A stretch of 64,000 nucleotides of DNA, taken from assembly GCA_963718375.1 (NCBI GenBank), contig CAVQZD010000005.1, forward strand, positions 372,001-436,000, given 5' to 3'. This document shows, piece by piece, positions 45,026 through 53,868 of this stretch. Numbering within the stretch: position 1 is the stretch's first letter; each line of letters opens with the position of its first letter. Source of the stretch: RBG-16-64-13 sp963718375 (lineage in GTDB: Bacteria; Actinomycetota; Thermoleophilia; RBG-16-64-13). The notes beneath the pieces are model-generated. The model was not told the origin of the DNA, did not search any database, and saw only the letters and a program-made list of their open reading frames with translations. A program made the translations under genes and the position numbers.

Positions 45026-46264
45026 GTCCGCCCCCACCTCAGCCGCCTTCTGCTGCCTCCACACTCTGAGCAGCACCGGCCCTGCGTAGGCGAGACCAAG
45101 CAGTGACACGAACCCGGCGATGCTGATCACGAAGCCGTGCAGGCTGCTGTAGAGGAGTGGGGCCAACACCGTACCTACCAGAGCGGCGACCTGCATGGCG
45201 GTGCCCTCCATCCCCTGCACGGTCCCCAGCGAGCGCGGTGGCACCACTTGCACGAGGAAGGCCTGCTTCGCCGGGTATGACCACGCGATGGCGAACCCCT
45301 CGATCACGTTGACCACGATGAACAGAGTCAGCGAGGTGCTCGTCCCGTATACGATCCAAGCCACGGCCGATATCGCATAGCCGGAGAACATCAGCAGCCA
45401 CCGGCTGTACCGGTCGGCCAGGTAACCCCCCACGAACGAGAACAGCATGGGCACGCTGAAAGCCACCCAGGTCATACTGATGAAGCTCACCGACGCGCCC
45501 AGATCGTGCAGCCAGAGACTCCAGATCACCTCCCAGACCCCCATGGCGAAGTTCCCCGTGACCGCCACCACCAGGAACGCTCCCACCGGCTTGGTGACAA
45601 GCGCTCTGTATCGCGGTCGAGTGGTCTTGGCTTTGCGCATATCGCTCGTGCGCGCCGGCTCCTTGAGCGCAAAGAGGAGGACGATGGCCGTGATCGCTGA
45701 GGCCACCCCCCCAAAGAGGAAGATGGAGTAGAAGGACCACAACCCCCCGCCGCCCACCAGCCTGTACAAGATGGCTGCGAGGCCGGGACCGGCCACCAGC
45801 CCCCCGAACTGCGCAGTCGTCAGCCACCCGTAGGCCCGGCTGCGAGTGCGATCGGTGGACAGGTCGGCCACCAAAGCCTGTCCCGCCGGTCCGACCGCGG
45901 CAGCCCCCACGCCCTCCAAGAACCTGAACAGGACGAACCACAACGGCTCGGTGGTGGACAGGAACAACAGCGTCGCCACAGCGTAAAGGGCGACACCACT
46001 GAGGATGACCGGCTTGCGCCCCACGCTGTCGCTGAGCCTGCCCAAGGGAGCGGAGAAAAGCAGCGCGCCCAGATAATACGCGGCTGCCGCCATCCCTATG
46101 AGGATCACCGAGGCGTGAGCCTCGTCCTTCAGAAACAGGGGCAGAAGGGGCAGTATCGCGCCGAAACCCGACCACACCACGAAGCTGGCCGCGCATACCA
46201 ACCCGAGCTGGAACCAGTGCGTCCGCTCGGGGTCAGCGCGATGACTTGTATCGAGAGCATCCAT
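45002..46264 (-). CDS. Major facilitator superfamily transporter
   Basis: The protein of about 420 residues has 12 predicted membrane helices and the MFS loop motif GRLSDSVGRKPVI after helix 2, with an equivalent ADRYSRW after helix 8. It resembles drug or sugar effluxers of the DHA1/YajR type. The ATG at 46264 is chosen over an upstream in-frame start at 46282; neither has a strong ribosome binding site. Substrate is unknown. It converges with the HD-GYP gene and diverges from the nitroreductase gene, about 100 bases away. Confidence 0.88.
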   Translation of the reverse strand: MDALDTSHRADPERTHWFQLGLVCAASFVVWSGFGAILPLLPLFLKDEAHASVILIGMAAAAYYLGALLFSAPLGRLSDSVGRKPVILSGVALYAVATLLFLSTTEPLWFVLFRFLEGVGAAAVGPAGQALVADLSTDRTRSRAYGWLTTAQFGGLVAGPGLAAILYRLVGGGGLWSFYSIFLFGGVASAITAIVLLFALKEPARTSDMRKAKTTRPRYRALVTKPVGAFLVVAVTGNFAMGVWEVIWSLWLHDLGASVSFISMTWVAFSVPMLFSFVGGYLADRYSRWLLMFSGYAISAVAWIVYGTSTSLTLFIVVNVIEGFAIAWSYPAKQAFLVQVVPPRSLGTVQGMEGTAMQVAALVGTVLAPLLYSSLHGFVISIAGFVSLLGLAYAGPVLLRVWRQQKAAEVGADSAAPVHQ

Positions 46265-46362
46265 GTGGGAACTTTGCTTCAATCCGAGGCGAGATGAAAC
46301 GCGCGGTCTGCGCAGTCCCAGGCTACCATGCGGCGCCTTCTAGCAGTCGAGCAGGGGGACAG

Positions 46363-47205
46363 ATGTCAGAGCATCAGGGACGAGCTTTTCAGAAGGACAC
46401 GCGCTACCTCCGCGAGTCAATGAAGGACCGCGAACTCGACTGGCAGAGCAAGCCGGCAACGTACAAGTTCTACAGTCACGCGCGAGTAGTGAGCCTGCCC
46501 CCACCCGACCTCACGCCGGACGAAGACCTGGACTTCGACATCTGGAGCTGCGTGCGCCGACGCCGTAGCGTGAGATCCTTCGGCGCGACGCCCCTGTCCT
46601 TGCTCGAGCTATCGCGTTTGCTGTGGGCCTCCGCTGGGATCACCACCTCCTACATCACCCCCCACGGTCAGGAGTTCTACCGCGCGGCCCCGACGGCGGG
46701 AGCTCTGTATCCGATCGAGACCTACCTGGTGGTCAACAAAGTGGAGGACTTGGAGCCTGGTCTCTACCACTACCGGGTCGCGGGTCACGACATGCTCGAC
46801 CGGCCGATGGTGGAAGGCAGCCACACGCTCGAACAGCTTCGCGTCGGTGACCTGCACGAAGAAGTGGCAGCAGCCGCCATGGACCAACCCTTCTGCGGCA
46901 AGGCAGGCGTCGTCTTTCTGTGGACAGCAGTGTTCGCTCGCTCGGCCTGGAAGTATCAGGAGAGGGCGTACCGCTACGTATATCTGGACGCCGGCCACAT
47001 GGCGGCCCATGTCTCACTGGCATCCATCGCGCTGGGGCTGGGGAGCTGCCCGGTAGCAGCCTTCTACGATGAGGAAGTAGACCGGCTGCTGGGACTGGAC
47101 GGTGAGCCAGAGGGAATAGTCTATATGACCGCCGTCGGTAGGCCGACTCGTCCCTTCGGCGGCAACCGAGCCGGCTCGCGCAACACCGCTCGACCCAAGG
47201 AGTAG
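46363..47205 (+). CDS. SagB-type nitroreductase-family oxidoreductase
   Basis: The 280-residue protein has the FMN-binding nitroreductase fold in the SagB/ThcOx-like variant: RRRRSVRSFGATPLSLLELS, the segment AAPTAGALYPIETYLVV, and DAGHMAAHVSLASIALGLGS near the C-terminus. SagB enzymes oxidise azolines to azoles in peptide natural products, but stand-alone homologues of unknown function are common. No cyclodehydratase (YcaO) or precursor peptide is visible nearby, so a biosynthetic role is not supported. The ATG at 46363 has GGGGGA 3 bases upstream. Confidence 0.88.
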   Translation: MSEHQGRAFQKDTRYLRESMKDRELDWQSKPATYKFYSHARVVSLPPPDLTPDEDLDFDIWSCVRRRRSVRSFGATPLSLLELSRLLWASAGITTSYITPHGQEFYRAAPTAGALYPIETYLVVNKVEDLEPGLYHYRVAGHDMLDRPMVEGSHTLEQLRVGDLHEEVAAAAMDQPFCGKAGVVFLWTAVFARSAWKYQERAYRYVYLDAGHMAAHVSLASIALGLGSCPVAAFYDEEVDRLLGLDGEPEGIVYMTAVGRPTRPFGGNRAGSRNTARPKE

Positions 47206-47276
47206 AGTAGACTCCAGGGCAAGCTGATATCTCGGCGGCCTCTGATCCGGCTGCCGCTCCAGGAAGGGGAGGGTCC

Positions 47277-48002
47277 GTGGAAAAGCGTCCGCTGCATTGG
47301 TCGGAGAGGGCAAAGATGTTTCCCGGGTCGGCCGGAGCCGGTACAGGACAGAGTCAGACGCCTCGGCCACCGAAGAACCAGAAGAATGCCCCCGAGAACC
47401 CCAGCGACAAGGAACCCAAGAAGGGCTCCTCACACAAAGGGTTCTTGATCACCTTGCTTGTTATTCTCCTGGTGACAGCGGCGGCGGTCGTAGTACTCTT
47501 CTGGTACCTGCCCAATAGGGACTCTGGTGGCGACGACTCACAGCAGGCCACTGCTACTACCGGCTCAGAGTCCACGGATGCGGGCGCAGGCGCGACCGAC
47601 CAACCGACCCAGACCACCATAACTGGAGCGGTGGCCGACGCCAAAGACATCGAAGCGATGACACTCGTGCGTGACTCAATGGTCGCGGTCGAGTCCGCCT
47701 ATGCCAACGTCGGTACCTTCGAGCCGGCCAGTCTCACAGCCAGCCTTTTGGGACAGATGGACCCTTCACTCACGTTCGTGATCCGGGATAGCGACCAGGC
47801 CGCCAAGGCGCCGGTCTCCTCCGCGGGCGAGATGGCTTTGGACTTCTACGGCGACGCGAACAGTTACGCTCTTGGTACCAGGTCGGATTCGGGTGCCTTC
47901 TTCGGCGTCATCGTGAACAAGGGCAATAGCACCACGACTTACTACGTGAACGGCCAAGAGGAAGATTGGAGCACTCGACTGACCGAGTCAGTGGTCGGAT
48001 GA
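47277..48002 (+). CDS. Single-pass membrane protein with extracytoplasmic domain, unknown function
   Basis: The GTG start has GGGGAGG nearby. The first 50 residues are polar and rich in proline, lysine and glycine; one membrane helix follows (about 55-75, LITLLVILLVTAAAVVVLFW), then a threonine/serine-rich linker and a folded domain of about 120 residues. The segment DIEAMTLVRDSMVAVESAYA resembles the helix start of pseudopilin-like or anti-sigma-anchored extracellular domains, but I cannot assign a family. The most likely topology has the N-terminus inside and the C-terminal domain outside. It follows the nitroreductase gene in the same direction after 71 bases. Confidence 0.7.
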   Translation: MEKRPLHWSERAKMFPGSAGAGTGQSQTPRPPKNQKNAPENPSDKEPKKGSSHKGFLITLLVILLVTAAAVVVLFWYLPNRDSGGDDSQQATATTGSESTDAGAGATDQPTQTTITGAVADAKDIEAMTLVRDSMVAVESAYANVGTFEPASLTASLLGQMDPSLTFVIRDSDQAAKAPVSSAGEMALDFYGDANSYALGTRSDSGAFFGVIVNKGNSTTTYYVNGQEEDWSTRLTESVVG

Positions 48003-48021
48003 TCGACCCCTCCCCCAGTCA

Positions 48022-48054
48022 CCCCCTCGTCGTCGTGACCCAGCCGCGAGGGGG
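48022..48054. terminator. GC-rich hairpin after membrane protein gene
   Basis: CCCCCTCG and CGAGGGGG form an 8-base perfect stem with a 17-base loop just after the stop of the membrane protein gene and before the convergent tRNA-Leu gene. There is no T run, so termination activity is uncertain. Confidence 0.35.
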
Positions 48055-48076
48055 TCGATATCTAGCAGCGGATTGA

Positions 48077-48158
48077 TGCCGGAGGTGGGACTCGAACCCA
48101 CATGGGCATTGCCCTACGGTGTTTAAGACCGTTGCGTCTGCCATTCCGCCACTCCGGC
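48077..48158 (-). tRNA. tRNA-Leu (anticodon TAA)
   Basis: On the minus strand the 82-base sequence has acceptor stem GCCGGAG/CTCCGGC with discriminator A, a class II long variable arm (TAGGGCAATGCCCAT), T-arm GGTTCGAGTCCC and anticodon loop CTTAAAC (anticodon TAA, reading UUA). The CCA end is not encoded. It lies 60 bases after the ppx-type gene on the same strand. Confidence 0.97.
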
Positions 48159-48218
48159 CACGGGCACGGGCACTACGTTAGCACGAGGGCGCAAGTGCAA
48201 CCGGGAGGCATCGGGAGC

Positions 48219-49742
48219 CTATTCCGCCGCCATGATCACACCATCCAAGAGATCACGTTCGGACACGGTGAGCTCTTCGTATCCAAGCTCTCTCATGGCA
48301 GCCGCCACGATTGCCGCTCCTGCGACGATCACCGGCGCGCGACCCGCCTGCACGCACGGCAGTGCGGCCCGCTCTTCGGTGGTGAGGCCGGCCAGAAGGG
48401 ATAGCAGACCAGCGATCTCTTCGCGGGTCAGCGTGCGAAGGTGGACGGCGGCACCATCGTAACTGCTGAGGCCCGCCGATAGCGCCGCCAAGGTGGTGAT
48501 CGTACCAGCCACCCCCACCAGGCGTCTGCCCTCGGGCACCGGCGTGTCCGCGCCGAACTGACCACGCAGCCCGGCGAACTCCTCGCCCGCTTCACGGTCC
48601 ACCTCTTGCAGTTCAGAGGCCGCCGGGGGGTCGGACTCGATCCACTTCTCCGTGCCCCTACTGGCTCCTAGCTGCAGGCTCTCGGCCGCCAGGGTGCCGT
48701 CCTCCCAGCGCGTGACGAGTTCTGTACTCCCACCGCCTACATCCAGCACCACCGCATCCGCTACGTCCAGAGACACTCCCGCGTACGCCAGCTCAGCCTC
48801 TCTGCTGCCGGAGAGAATCTCCGCTTTCAGATGATGCTCTTCGGCCAGGCCCTCGATGAAGTCCTGCCCGTCACTCGCGTCTCTGGTCGCGCTGGTGCCG
48901 ACCAGGGTCACTCGTTCGGTCGCGACGGCCTGCGCTTCTCGAGTGAACTTCCACGCCACCTCGGCGGTACGGTGCCGAGCGGCGGTGTCAAGCCGACCGC
49001 CTTGCACGAGCCCCTGACCCAGCCGCGTGACCTCGGCCTTGCGCACCAGAGTCCAAGGGCGCCCGTCCACAACGTCGGCGATGAGCAGCCGTACCGAGAT
49101 GGTGCCCACATCGATGACCGCCTTCTTGATGCCGGCATCCCACTTCGCGCAGCTGCGATCGGTACACCATCCCTCTTCCACCGGAGGAAAGAGTCGCGAC
49201 CAAGCCCGCGAACTCTCTACCGTGAGATCAGGGTCTTGCGGCCCCGGGTCTTGCGGCCCCGGGTCGTAAGCGTCCAGAGATCCAGACATGCCCGCCAGCA
49301 GAGCAGCTGCGTACGCGTGTAGGCAGGAGGCGTTCTCCGCATCCTTGGGCCCTCCGATGCCGGCTTCCACCCGTGGCAGAGAGCCGGGCCCACCTCCTGA
49401 GGACGACCAGAGTGCCTCGCGACGTCGCTGGTATGAAGACGTGAGCCTTGCCATGTGCGCCCCCATCTCGGGGTCATCGGTGCATGTCGTCCTCAGCGAC
49501 CGCACGCCCCCTGCCGCCTCCAGACGGGCGATCGCCGCGTCCATCGAGGGACAAGTGAGGTACAGGAGGGTGGGGTTCGGCTCCCCCCCGGGGAGCACGG
49601 GCGCAGACTCTATCACCGTCGGGTAGCCAAAAGGACACCTCACCACGACGCCGGCAAGACCGCGGGGACTACGACCCAGTTGCCCCGATATGACGGCCCG
49701 GTCGGTCGGACTGATACCGGCCGCGGTCACCGGGTCGCTCAT
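48219..49742 (-). CDS. Fused DUF501 and exopolyphosphatase/guanosine pentaphosphatase (Ppx/GppA)
   Basis: A single 507-residue frame joins two proteins that are normally separate neighbours in Actinomycetota. Residues 1-200 are DUF501: GVVVRCPFGYPTVIESAP, LLYLTCP and the cysteine/histidine segment ASCLHAYAAALLAG. From about residue 205 it is Ppx/GppA: KKAVIDVGTISVRLLIADV, VGTSATRDASDG, VVLDVGGGSTELV and GVAGTITTLAAL, the phosphate-binding motifs of ASKHA phosphatases that degrade polyphosphate or pppGpp. The linker before Ppx contains a 15-base tandem repeat. Its ATG overlaps the preceding membrane-protein gene by 4 bases. No ppx start codon with a ribosome binding site is seen at the junction. 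Confidence 0.9.
   Translation of the reverse strand: MSDPVTAAGISPTDRAVISGQLGRSPRGLAGVVVRCPFGYPTVIESAPVLPGGEPNPTLLYLTCPSMDAAIARLEAAGGVRSLRTTCTDDPEMGAHMARLTSSYQRRREALWSSSGGGPGSLPRVEAGIGGPKDAENASCLHAYAAALLAGMSGSLDAYDPGPQDPGPQDPDLTVESSRAWSRLFPPVEEGWCTDRSCAKWDAGIKKAVIDVGTISVRLLIADVVDGRPWTLVRKAEVTRLGQGLVQGGRLDTAARHRTAEVAWKFTREAQAVATERVTLVGTSATRDASDGQDFIEGLAEEHHLKAEILSGSREAELAYAGVSLDVADAVVLDVGGGSTELVTRWEDGTLAAESLQLGASRGTEKWIESDPPAASELQEVDREAGEEFAGLRGQFGADTPVPEGRRLVGVAGTITTLAALSAGLSSYDGAAVHLRTLTREEIAGLLSLLAGLTTEERAALPCVQAGRAPVIVAGAAIVAAAMRELGYEELTVSERDLLDGVIMAAE
49231..49260. repeat. 15-base tandem duplication in the DUF501-Ppx gene
   Basis: Two identical adjacent copies of a 15-base unit (49231-49245 and 49246-49260), followed by a partial third, encode DPGPQ repeats in the DUF501 part of the fused gene. 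The length is a multiple of three, so the frame is kept. Confidence 0.85.
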
Positions 49743-50107
49743 TGGGCGACGGTGGTGTCCGTACTCTGCGGGAAGGGCAAGATGCTCACCGGCACTGAGC
49801 TCCCGGCACTGATGCTGCCGGTGGCCGCCACGATGCCACCTATGGTAACGATCACGGCGACTACGACCAGCACGAGAATGGCCACCAACCGTGAACGGCC
49901 GTTCTGCCCCGTTCGGCGGTTGCCACCCTGAGGACCTCCGGCTCCCGATTCAGGACCACCCGGCTCCTGTGGATGCATGCGATGCACCGTCCGAGCGGCG
50001 CGTTGCAGACCACGCGCCCGCCGCTGCTCTATGCCACTGGGACCGAGGGGCTGACGCGCCCGGTCTGGACGCTCTCCCCAGTCGCCCAACTTGTCGCGGT
50101 CACTCAT
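49739..50107 (-). CDS. Small membrane protein between ftsB and DUF501-ppx
   Basis: The 122-residue protein has a positively charged, glycine/proline/arginine-rich N-terminus of about 72 residues, one strong membrane helix (LVAILVLVVVAVIVTIGGIV) and a short outer tail rich in serine and threonine. It is co-transcribed with ftsB upstream (15-base gap) and DUF501-ppx downstream (4-base overlap). I do not recognise a family. Its place next to ftsB may suggest a cell-envelope or division-related role, but the sequence itself does not show it. Confidence 0.65.
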   Translation of the reverse strand: MSDRDKLGDWGERPDRARQPLGPSGIEQRRARGLQRAARTVHRMHPQEPGGPESGAGGPQGGNRRTGQNGRSRLVAILVLVVVAVIVTIGGIVAATGSISAGSSVPVSILPFPQSTDTTVAQ

Positions 50108-50122
50108 GCGCCGGCTCCGCGG

Positions 50123-50569
50123 TCAGTCTAGTATGGGGGTAAGCGCTCGCTCCAAGAATCCCGGAGTTCCGGCCTGCCCGGTGGAGGTCCCCTCCGGAGC
50201 CGCGGTCGACGAAGCGCCGTCCGCACCTGTGACGATGAACAGCTCTTCGCCTGGGCGAGTGTATGAGAGATCTTGTCGGGCCAGACTCTCGAGATAGTCT
50301 GCCTGGCTGAGTCTGCCGAGCTCCGCCTGCAGTTCGGCCTTCTGTGCCACCAGTTGCTCGATGCCAGCGCTGGCCGTCTCCAGCCTCGCGCGCGCATCCA
50401 CGTATGACTTGAGCGGTGCGTAGTTCGCAAGCACGCCCAGCGTGACCAAGACCAAGACCATGATGAGCAGCAACGTGCGGCGCCGTTTGGCGACCTGAGA
50501 GCGTCGTCTCGAGGGTGGCGCCGTAGCGCCCAAACGCGCTGAGATCTGAGTAGCGTGTGCATGGGCCAT
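50123..50569 (-). CDS. ftsB: FtsB/DivIC-type septum formation initiator
   Basis: The 148-residue protein has a basic cytoplasmic N-terminus, one membrane helix (about residues 32-50, LLLIMVLVLVTLGVLAN) and a coiled coil (ARLETASAGIEQLVAQKAEL then ELGRLSQADYLESLARQDL), followed by the conserved YTRPGEE turn. This is the pattern of FtsB/DivIC, which bridges FtsQ and FtsL in the divisome. The C-terminal 30 residues are low-complexity. It lies 66 bases downstream of eno, the standard order in Actinomycetota. Confidence 0.93.
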   Translation of the reverse strand: MAHAHATQISARLGATAPPSRRRSQVAKRRRTLLLIMVLVLVTLGVLANYAPLKSYVDARARLETASAGIEQLVAQKAELQAELGRLSQADYLESLARQDLSYTRPGEELFIVTGADGASSTAAPEGTSTGQAGTPGFLERALTPILD

Positions 50570-50635
50570 GGTTCATTCTGTATTCGCCCTCCCTGGCTCT
50601 CGTCCTCTCAGCACGCTGCGACCTGTTACTGCACG

Positions 50636-51931
50636 TCACGCCGGCTGGGTCCGCCTGCCAAGGGCCGCACGGCCTGGGTAGTACGCCCCAGCGCCCAGCT
50701 CTTCCTCGATGCGAAGCAGCTGATTGTACTTCGCAGTCCGCTCGCCGCGGCTGGGAGCGCCAGTCTTGATCTGGCCGGCGTTGGTGGCCACGACCAGGTC
50801 CGAGATCGTGCTGTCCTCTGTCTCACCCGAGCGGTGACTGACAACTGCTGTATAGCCGGCGGCGCTGGCCATGGCCATGGTGTCCAGGGTCTCGGTCAAG
50901 GTGCCTATCTGGTTGAGCTTGATGAGGATACTGTTGGCCACGCCCTTCTCGATGCCCACAGCCAGCCGCTGGCTGTTGGTGACGAACAGATCGTCGCCCA
51001 CCAGCTGCACGCTGTCTCCCACCAGCTTGGTTATCGCCGCCCACCCCTGCCAGTCTTCCTCGGCCATGCCGTCTTCGACGCTTACTATCGGATAGCGTTT
51101 GCAGAGATCCGCGTAGTACGCCGCCATCTCTTCCGGCGACAGGGTGCGCCCCTCTCCGGCCAGCACGTACACGCCCTTCTTGGCATCGAAAAACTCAGTG
51201 GCAGCAGGGTCCAGGGCCAGAGCGATATCCTTGCCCGCGGAGTACCCCGCCTTCTCGATCGCCTCCAGTATCACCTTGAGTGCTTCTTCGTTACTGGACA
51301 GGTTCGGGGCAAAACCACCTTCGTCCCCCACGGCCGTAGCCAAGCCCATGCCCGCCAGTACCGACTTCAGCGAATGAAAGGTCTCCACACACATCCGCAG
51401 CCCCTCGGAGTAATTGGCGGCACCCACGGGCATGACCATGAACTCCTGCAGATCGACGTTGTTGTCGGCGTGCTTTCCACCGTTCAGGATATTCATCATC
51501 GGTACGGGGAGAGTATGCGCGTTCACCCCTCCGAGGTACCTGTACAGGGGCATGCCCAGAGCGTCAGCGGCTGCCTTCGCCACCGCAAGTGAAGCCCCCA
51601 ATATGGCGTTGGCTCCGAAGTGCCCCTTGTTAGGCGTGCCGTCGGCTTCGATGAGCAGGCGGTCTACCTCACGCTGCTCCATCGCGTCCGCACCTGCCAA
51701 GGTCTCGGCTATCTCGTTGTTCACATACCCGACGGCTTTGAGCACTCCTTTGCCCCCGTAAGCCCCGCCGCCGTCGCGCAACTCTACGGCCTCGAAAGAG
51801 CCCGTGGACGCACCAGACGGCACGGCAGCCCTTCCCCAACCTCCACTCAGCAACTGCACCTCGACCTCGACGGTGGGATTACCGCGAGAGTCCAACACCT
51901 GCCGTCCAACAACGCTCTCTATGAACGTCAT
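50636..51931 (-). CDS. eno: Enolase
   Basis: Enolase interconverts 2-phosphoglycerate and phosphoenolpyruvate. The 431-residue protein begins MTFIESVVGRQVLDSRGNPT, has the catalytic loop GASTGSFEAVELRD, the metal ligands in ALDPAATEF, SVEDGMAEEDW and GDDLFVTN, and the late SHRSGETEDS motif. The ATG at 51931 has AAGGAGC 7 bases ahead and overlaps the mazG stop by 4 bases. Upstream open frame is not part of the protein. Confidence 0.97.
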   Translation of the reverse strand: MTFIESVVGRQVLDSRGNPTVEVEVQLLSGGWGRAAVPSGASTGSFEAVELRDGGGAYGGKGVLKAVGYVNNEIAETLAGADAMEQREVDRLLIEADGTPNKGHFGANAILGASLAVAKAAADALGMPLYRYLGGVNAHTLPVPMMNILNGGKHADNNVDLQEFMVMPVGAANYSEGLRMCVETFHSLKSVLAGMGLATAVGDEGGFAPNLSSNEEALKVILEAIEKAGYSAGKDIALALDPAATEFFDAKKGVYVLAGEGRTLSPEEMAAYYADLCKRYPIVSVEDGMAEEDWQGWAAITKLVGDSVQLVGDDLFVTNSQRLAVGIEKGVANSILIKLNQIGTLTETLDTMAMASAAGYTAVVSHRSGETEDSTISDLVVATNAGQIKTGAPSRGERTAKYNQLLRIEEELGAGAYYPGRAALGRRTQPA

Positions 51932-52722
51932 CGCGCCTGCTCCTTCTTCGCTCGCTGGTAGAACTCTTCTTGCCGCTCTAAAGACAGACTCCGGAACTCC
52001 AGACCCTCGGCCTCTGCCAACTCCGCGGCCCGGTCTACACGATACCTGAAACGGAGCGCCGAACGGCGTAGCGCGACCTCTGGGTCCACCTTCAGCTTGC
52101 GCCCCAGGTTCACCACGGCGAAGAGAAGGTCTCCCACTTCGTCCGCGAGGGCGTCGCCGGCGGCGTGCCCCGCGATCTCCTGCTCGACTTCGGCGGTCTC
52201 TTCTCGCACCTTGACCATCACTTCGTCGGCGCTCCGCCAATCGAAGTTGGCCGCCGCAGCCCGCTGCTGCAGCTTCTGGGCCAAGAGGACGGAGGGGAAG
52301 CTCTCGGGGATGTCGTGAAAGATGCCTTCTCTCCCCTCGGTGTCCCGCTTGATGGTCTCCCAGGTCTCGTGGACGTCATCGGGGGTGACCGCCTGAGCGC
52401 CCGCGAATATATGGGGGTGGCGACGGACCAGCTTGGCGCTGATGCCGGCAGCCACCTTGCCCAAGTCGTAGTCTCCCCCCTCTTCGGCCACGCAAGCCAG
52501 GAAGAAGACTTGATAAAGCAGGTCGCCCAACTCACCACAGACCGGCTCCTCACCCCAAGCGGACCGGTTGGCTATGGCATCCACCAGCTCGTAGACCTCC
52601 TCGACCGTATAGGCCACGATGGTCTCCTGAGTCTGCTTGCGGTCCCATGGACATTCCTTGCGCAGGCGCGCCGTGAGCTCGTACAAGCCGGCCAGTTCAG
52701 CCACCAGAGCGTCTCTCGGCAC
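51928..52722 (-). CDS. mazG: Nucleoside triphosphate pyrophosphohydrolase MazG
   Basis: MazG hydrolyses nucleoside triphosphates to monophosphates, including damaged nucleotides. The 264-residue protein has the two-repeat helical fold: LRKECPWDRKQTQETIVAYTVEEVYELVDAI region (shown as CPWDRKQTQETIV and EEVYELVDAI) with GELGDLLYQVFF in the first half, and EETAEVEQEI with DEVGDLLFAVVNLGR in the second; the glutamates and aspartates bind magnesium. GTG start at 52722 follows the surA-like stop by 9 bases. Confidence 0.95.
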   Translation of the reverse strand: MPRDALVAELAGLYELTARLRKECPWDRKQTQETIVAYTVEEVYELVDAIANRSAWGEEPVCGELGDLLYQVFFLACVAEEGGDYDLGKVAAGISAKLVRRHPHIFAGAQAVTPDDVHETWETIKRDTEGREGIFHDIPESFPSVLLAQKLQQRAAAANFDWRSADEVMVKVREETAEVEQEIAGHAAGDALADEVGDLLFAVVNLGRKLKVDPEVALRRSALRFRYRVDRAAELAEAEGLEFRSLSLERQEEFYQRAKKEQAR

Positions 52723-52731
52723 GGCGACCCT

Positions 52732-53868
52732 TTACTCGCTGGTCGTACTGGTGGGGGACTCCTCTGTGGCACCCTCGGTGGCAGCCGTGTCTTCCTGCCC
52801 GGCAAGAGTGGTACTGCTCGGCGGAGCGGCTATCACCGCATCCGGCGGGGCATACCCTGACTTGTAGATCACTCCCAGCTTCTGGATGGTCTCCGTCAGC
52901 CAATCGTCCCAGGCCTTGGCCTCCTCCTCAGCGAGCAGCTTGCTGCGGATCTGCTCCTTGACCGAGTCGTAGGCGAGTTGCTGGGCGGGCGTGATATCAG
53001 TCACCTGGATCACGCTGTATCCCGGTTGAGTCCTGACCGGCTGAGAGAGCTCGTCCTTCTTCAGATTGAAGACCGCCTGTTCGAAGGCGGGATCGGTCTG
53101 GCCACGAACGACGTCGCCCAGTTCTCCCTCGTTGCTCTTGCTCGAGACGTCGTCCGAGTACTCCTCGACCATAGTCACGAAATTGGCGCCGTTCATGATC
53201 TCGCTGCGCACCTTGGCCGCCTCGGTCTCCGCAGCGTCCCAGTCGCTCTGGCTGGGGGTATCCGTCAGCATGTTGCCCGAAGCGTCCAAGAACGGCGAGA
53301 TCAATATGTGCCGCACCTGACGCGACTCAGCGAGGATGTACTCCGACTCGTGCTGGTCGTAGTAGGCCTGGACCTCGCTCTCTTTGATGGTCACCCGGGA
53401 AGTGACGGCTTCCCTCATCCTCTCAAGCCACAGGTTCTGCTCGATGCCCATGCGGAGCTGATCGAGAGTCATGCCTTGCTGCGCCACCGCCTCCTGGAAT
53501 TTGGCGTCGTCGCCCAGGAACATACCGCTTATCTGAGCGACCCCGGCATCGATGTCCGCCGGAGTCACGCTCACATCGAAATCCGGGCCCTGCTGGTACA
53601 GCACCTCGAGGATGACCAAGTACTCGGCACACTTCTGCTTGAAGAGCTCGTAGTCTTCCGGCTGCTTGCCCTTGTCCGGAGCCTTGCCGGCCGCCTCATA
53701 GGCAGCCACAAAAGCGTCGTACTCCTCTTGCGTGACCACCCCATTGCCGACCTGAGCGACGGCCCCATCAGGCAGGCCGCTACCGCAACCGTAGGCAGTG
53801 GCAAACAGGGCAACAGACAACAGAAGGAGCAGGCCGACGGCTATCCTTCTGACCACTCGCGACCTCAC
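52732..53868 (-). CDS. Peptidyl-prolyl isomerase lipoprotein of the SurA/PrsA type
   Basis: The protein has a signal peptide (VGLLLLLSVALFATAYGC) ending in a cysteine that could be lipidated, although the lipobox AYGC is not perfect. Residues about 30-170 form a SurA-like chaperone region, and about 185-300 a parvulin domain (RQVRHILISPF, NFVTMVEEYSDD, GELGDVVRGQTDPAFEQAVF). It should assist folding of exported proteins outside the membrane. The C-terminal 40 residues are threonine/serine-rich. The GTG start overlaps the mfd stop by 4 bases. The mfd-surA-mazG-eno order occurs in Firmicutes and Actinomycetota. Confidence 0.92.
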   Translation of the reverse strand: MRSRVVRRIAVGLLLLLSVALFATAYGCGSGLPDGAVAQVGNGVVTQEEYDAFVAAYEAAGKAPDKGKQPEDYELFKQKCAEYLVILEVLYQQGPDFDVSVTPADIDAGVAQISGMFLGDDAKFQEAVAQQGMTLDQLRMGIEQNLWLERMREAVTSRVTIKESEVQAYYDQHESEYILAESRQVRHILISPFLDASGNMLTDTPSQSDWDAAETEAAKVRSEIMNGANFVTMVEEYSDDVSSKSNEGELGDVVRGQTDPAFEQAVFNLKKDELSQPVRTQPGYSVIQVTDITPAQQLAYDSVKEQIRSKLLAEEEAKAWDDWLTETIQKLGVIYKSGYAPPDAVIAAPPSSTTLAGQEDTAATEGATEESPTSTTSE

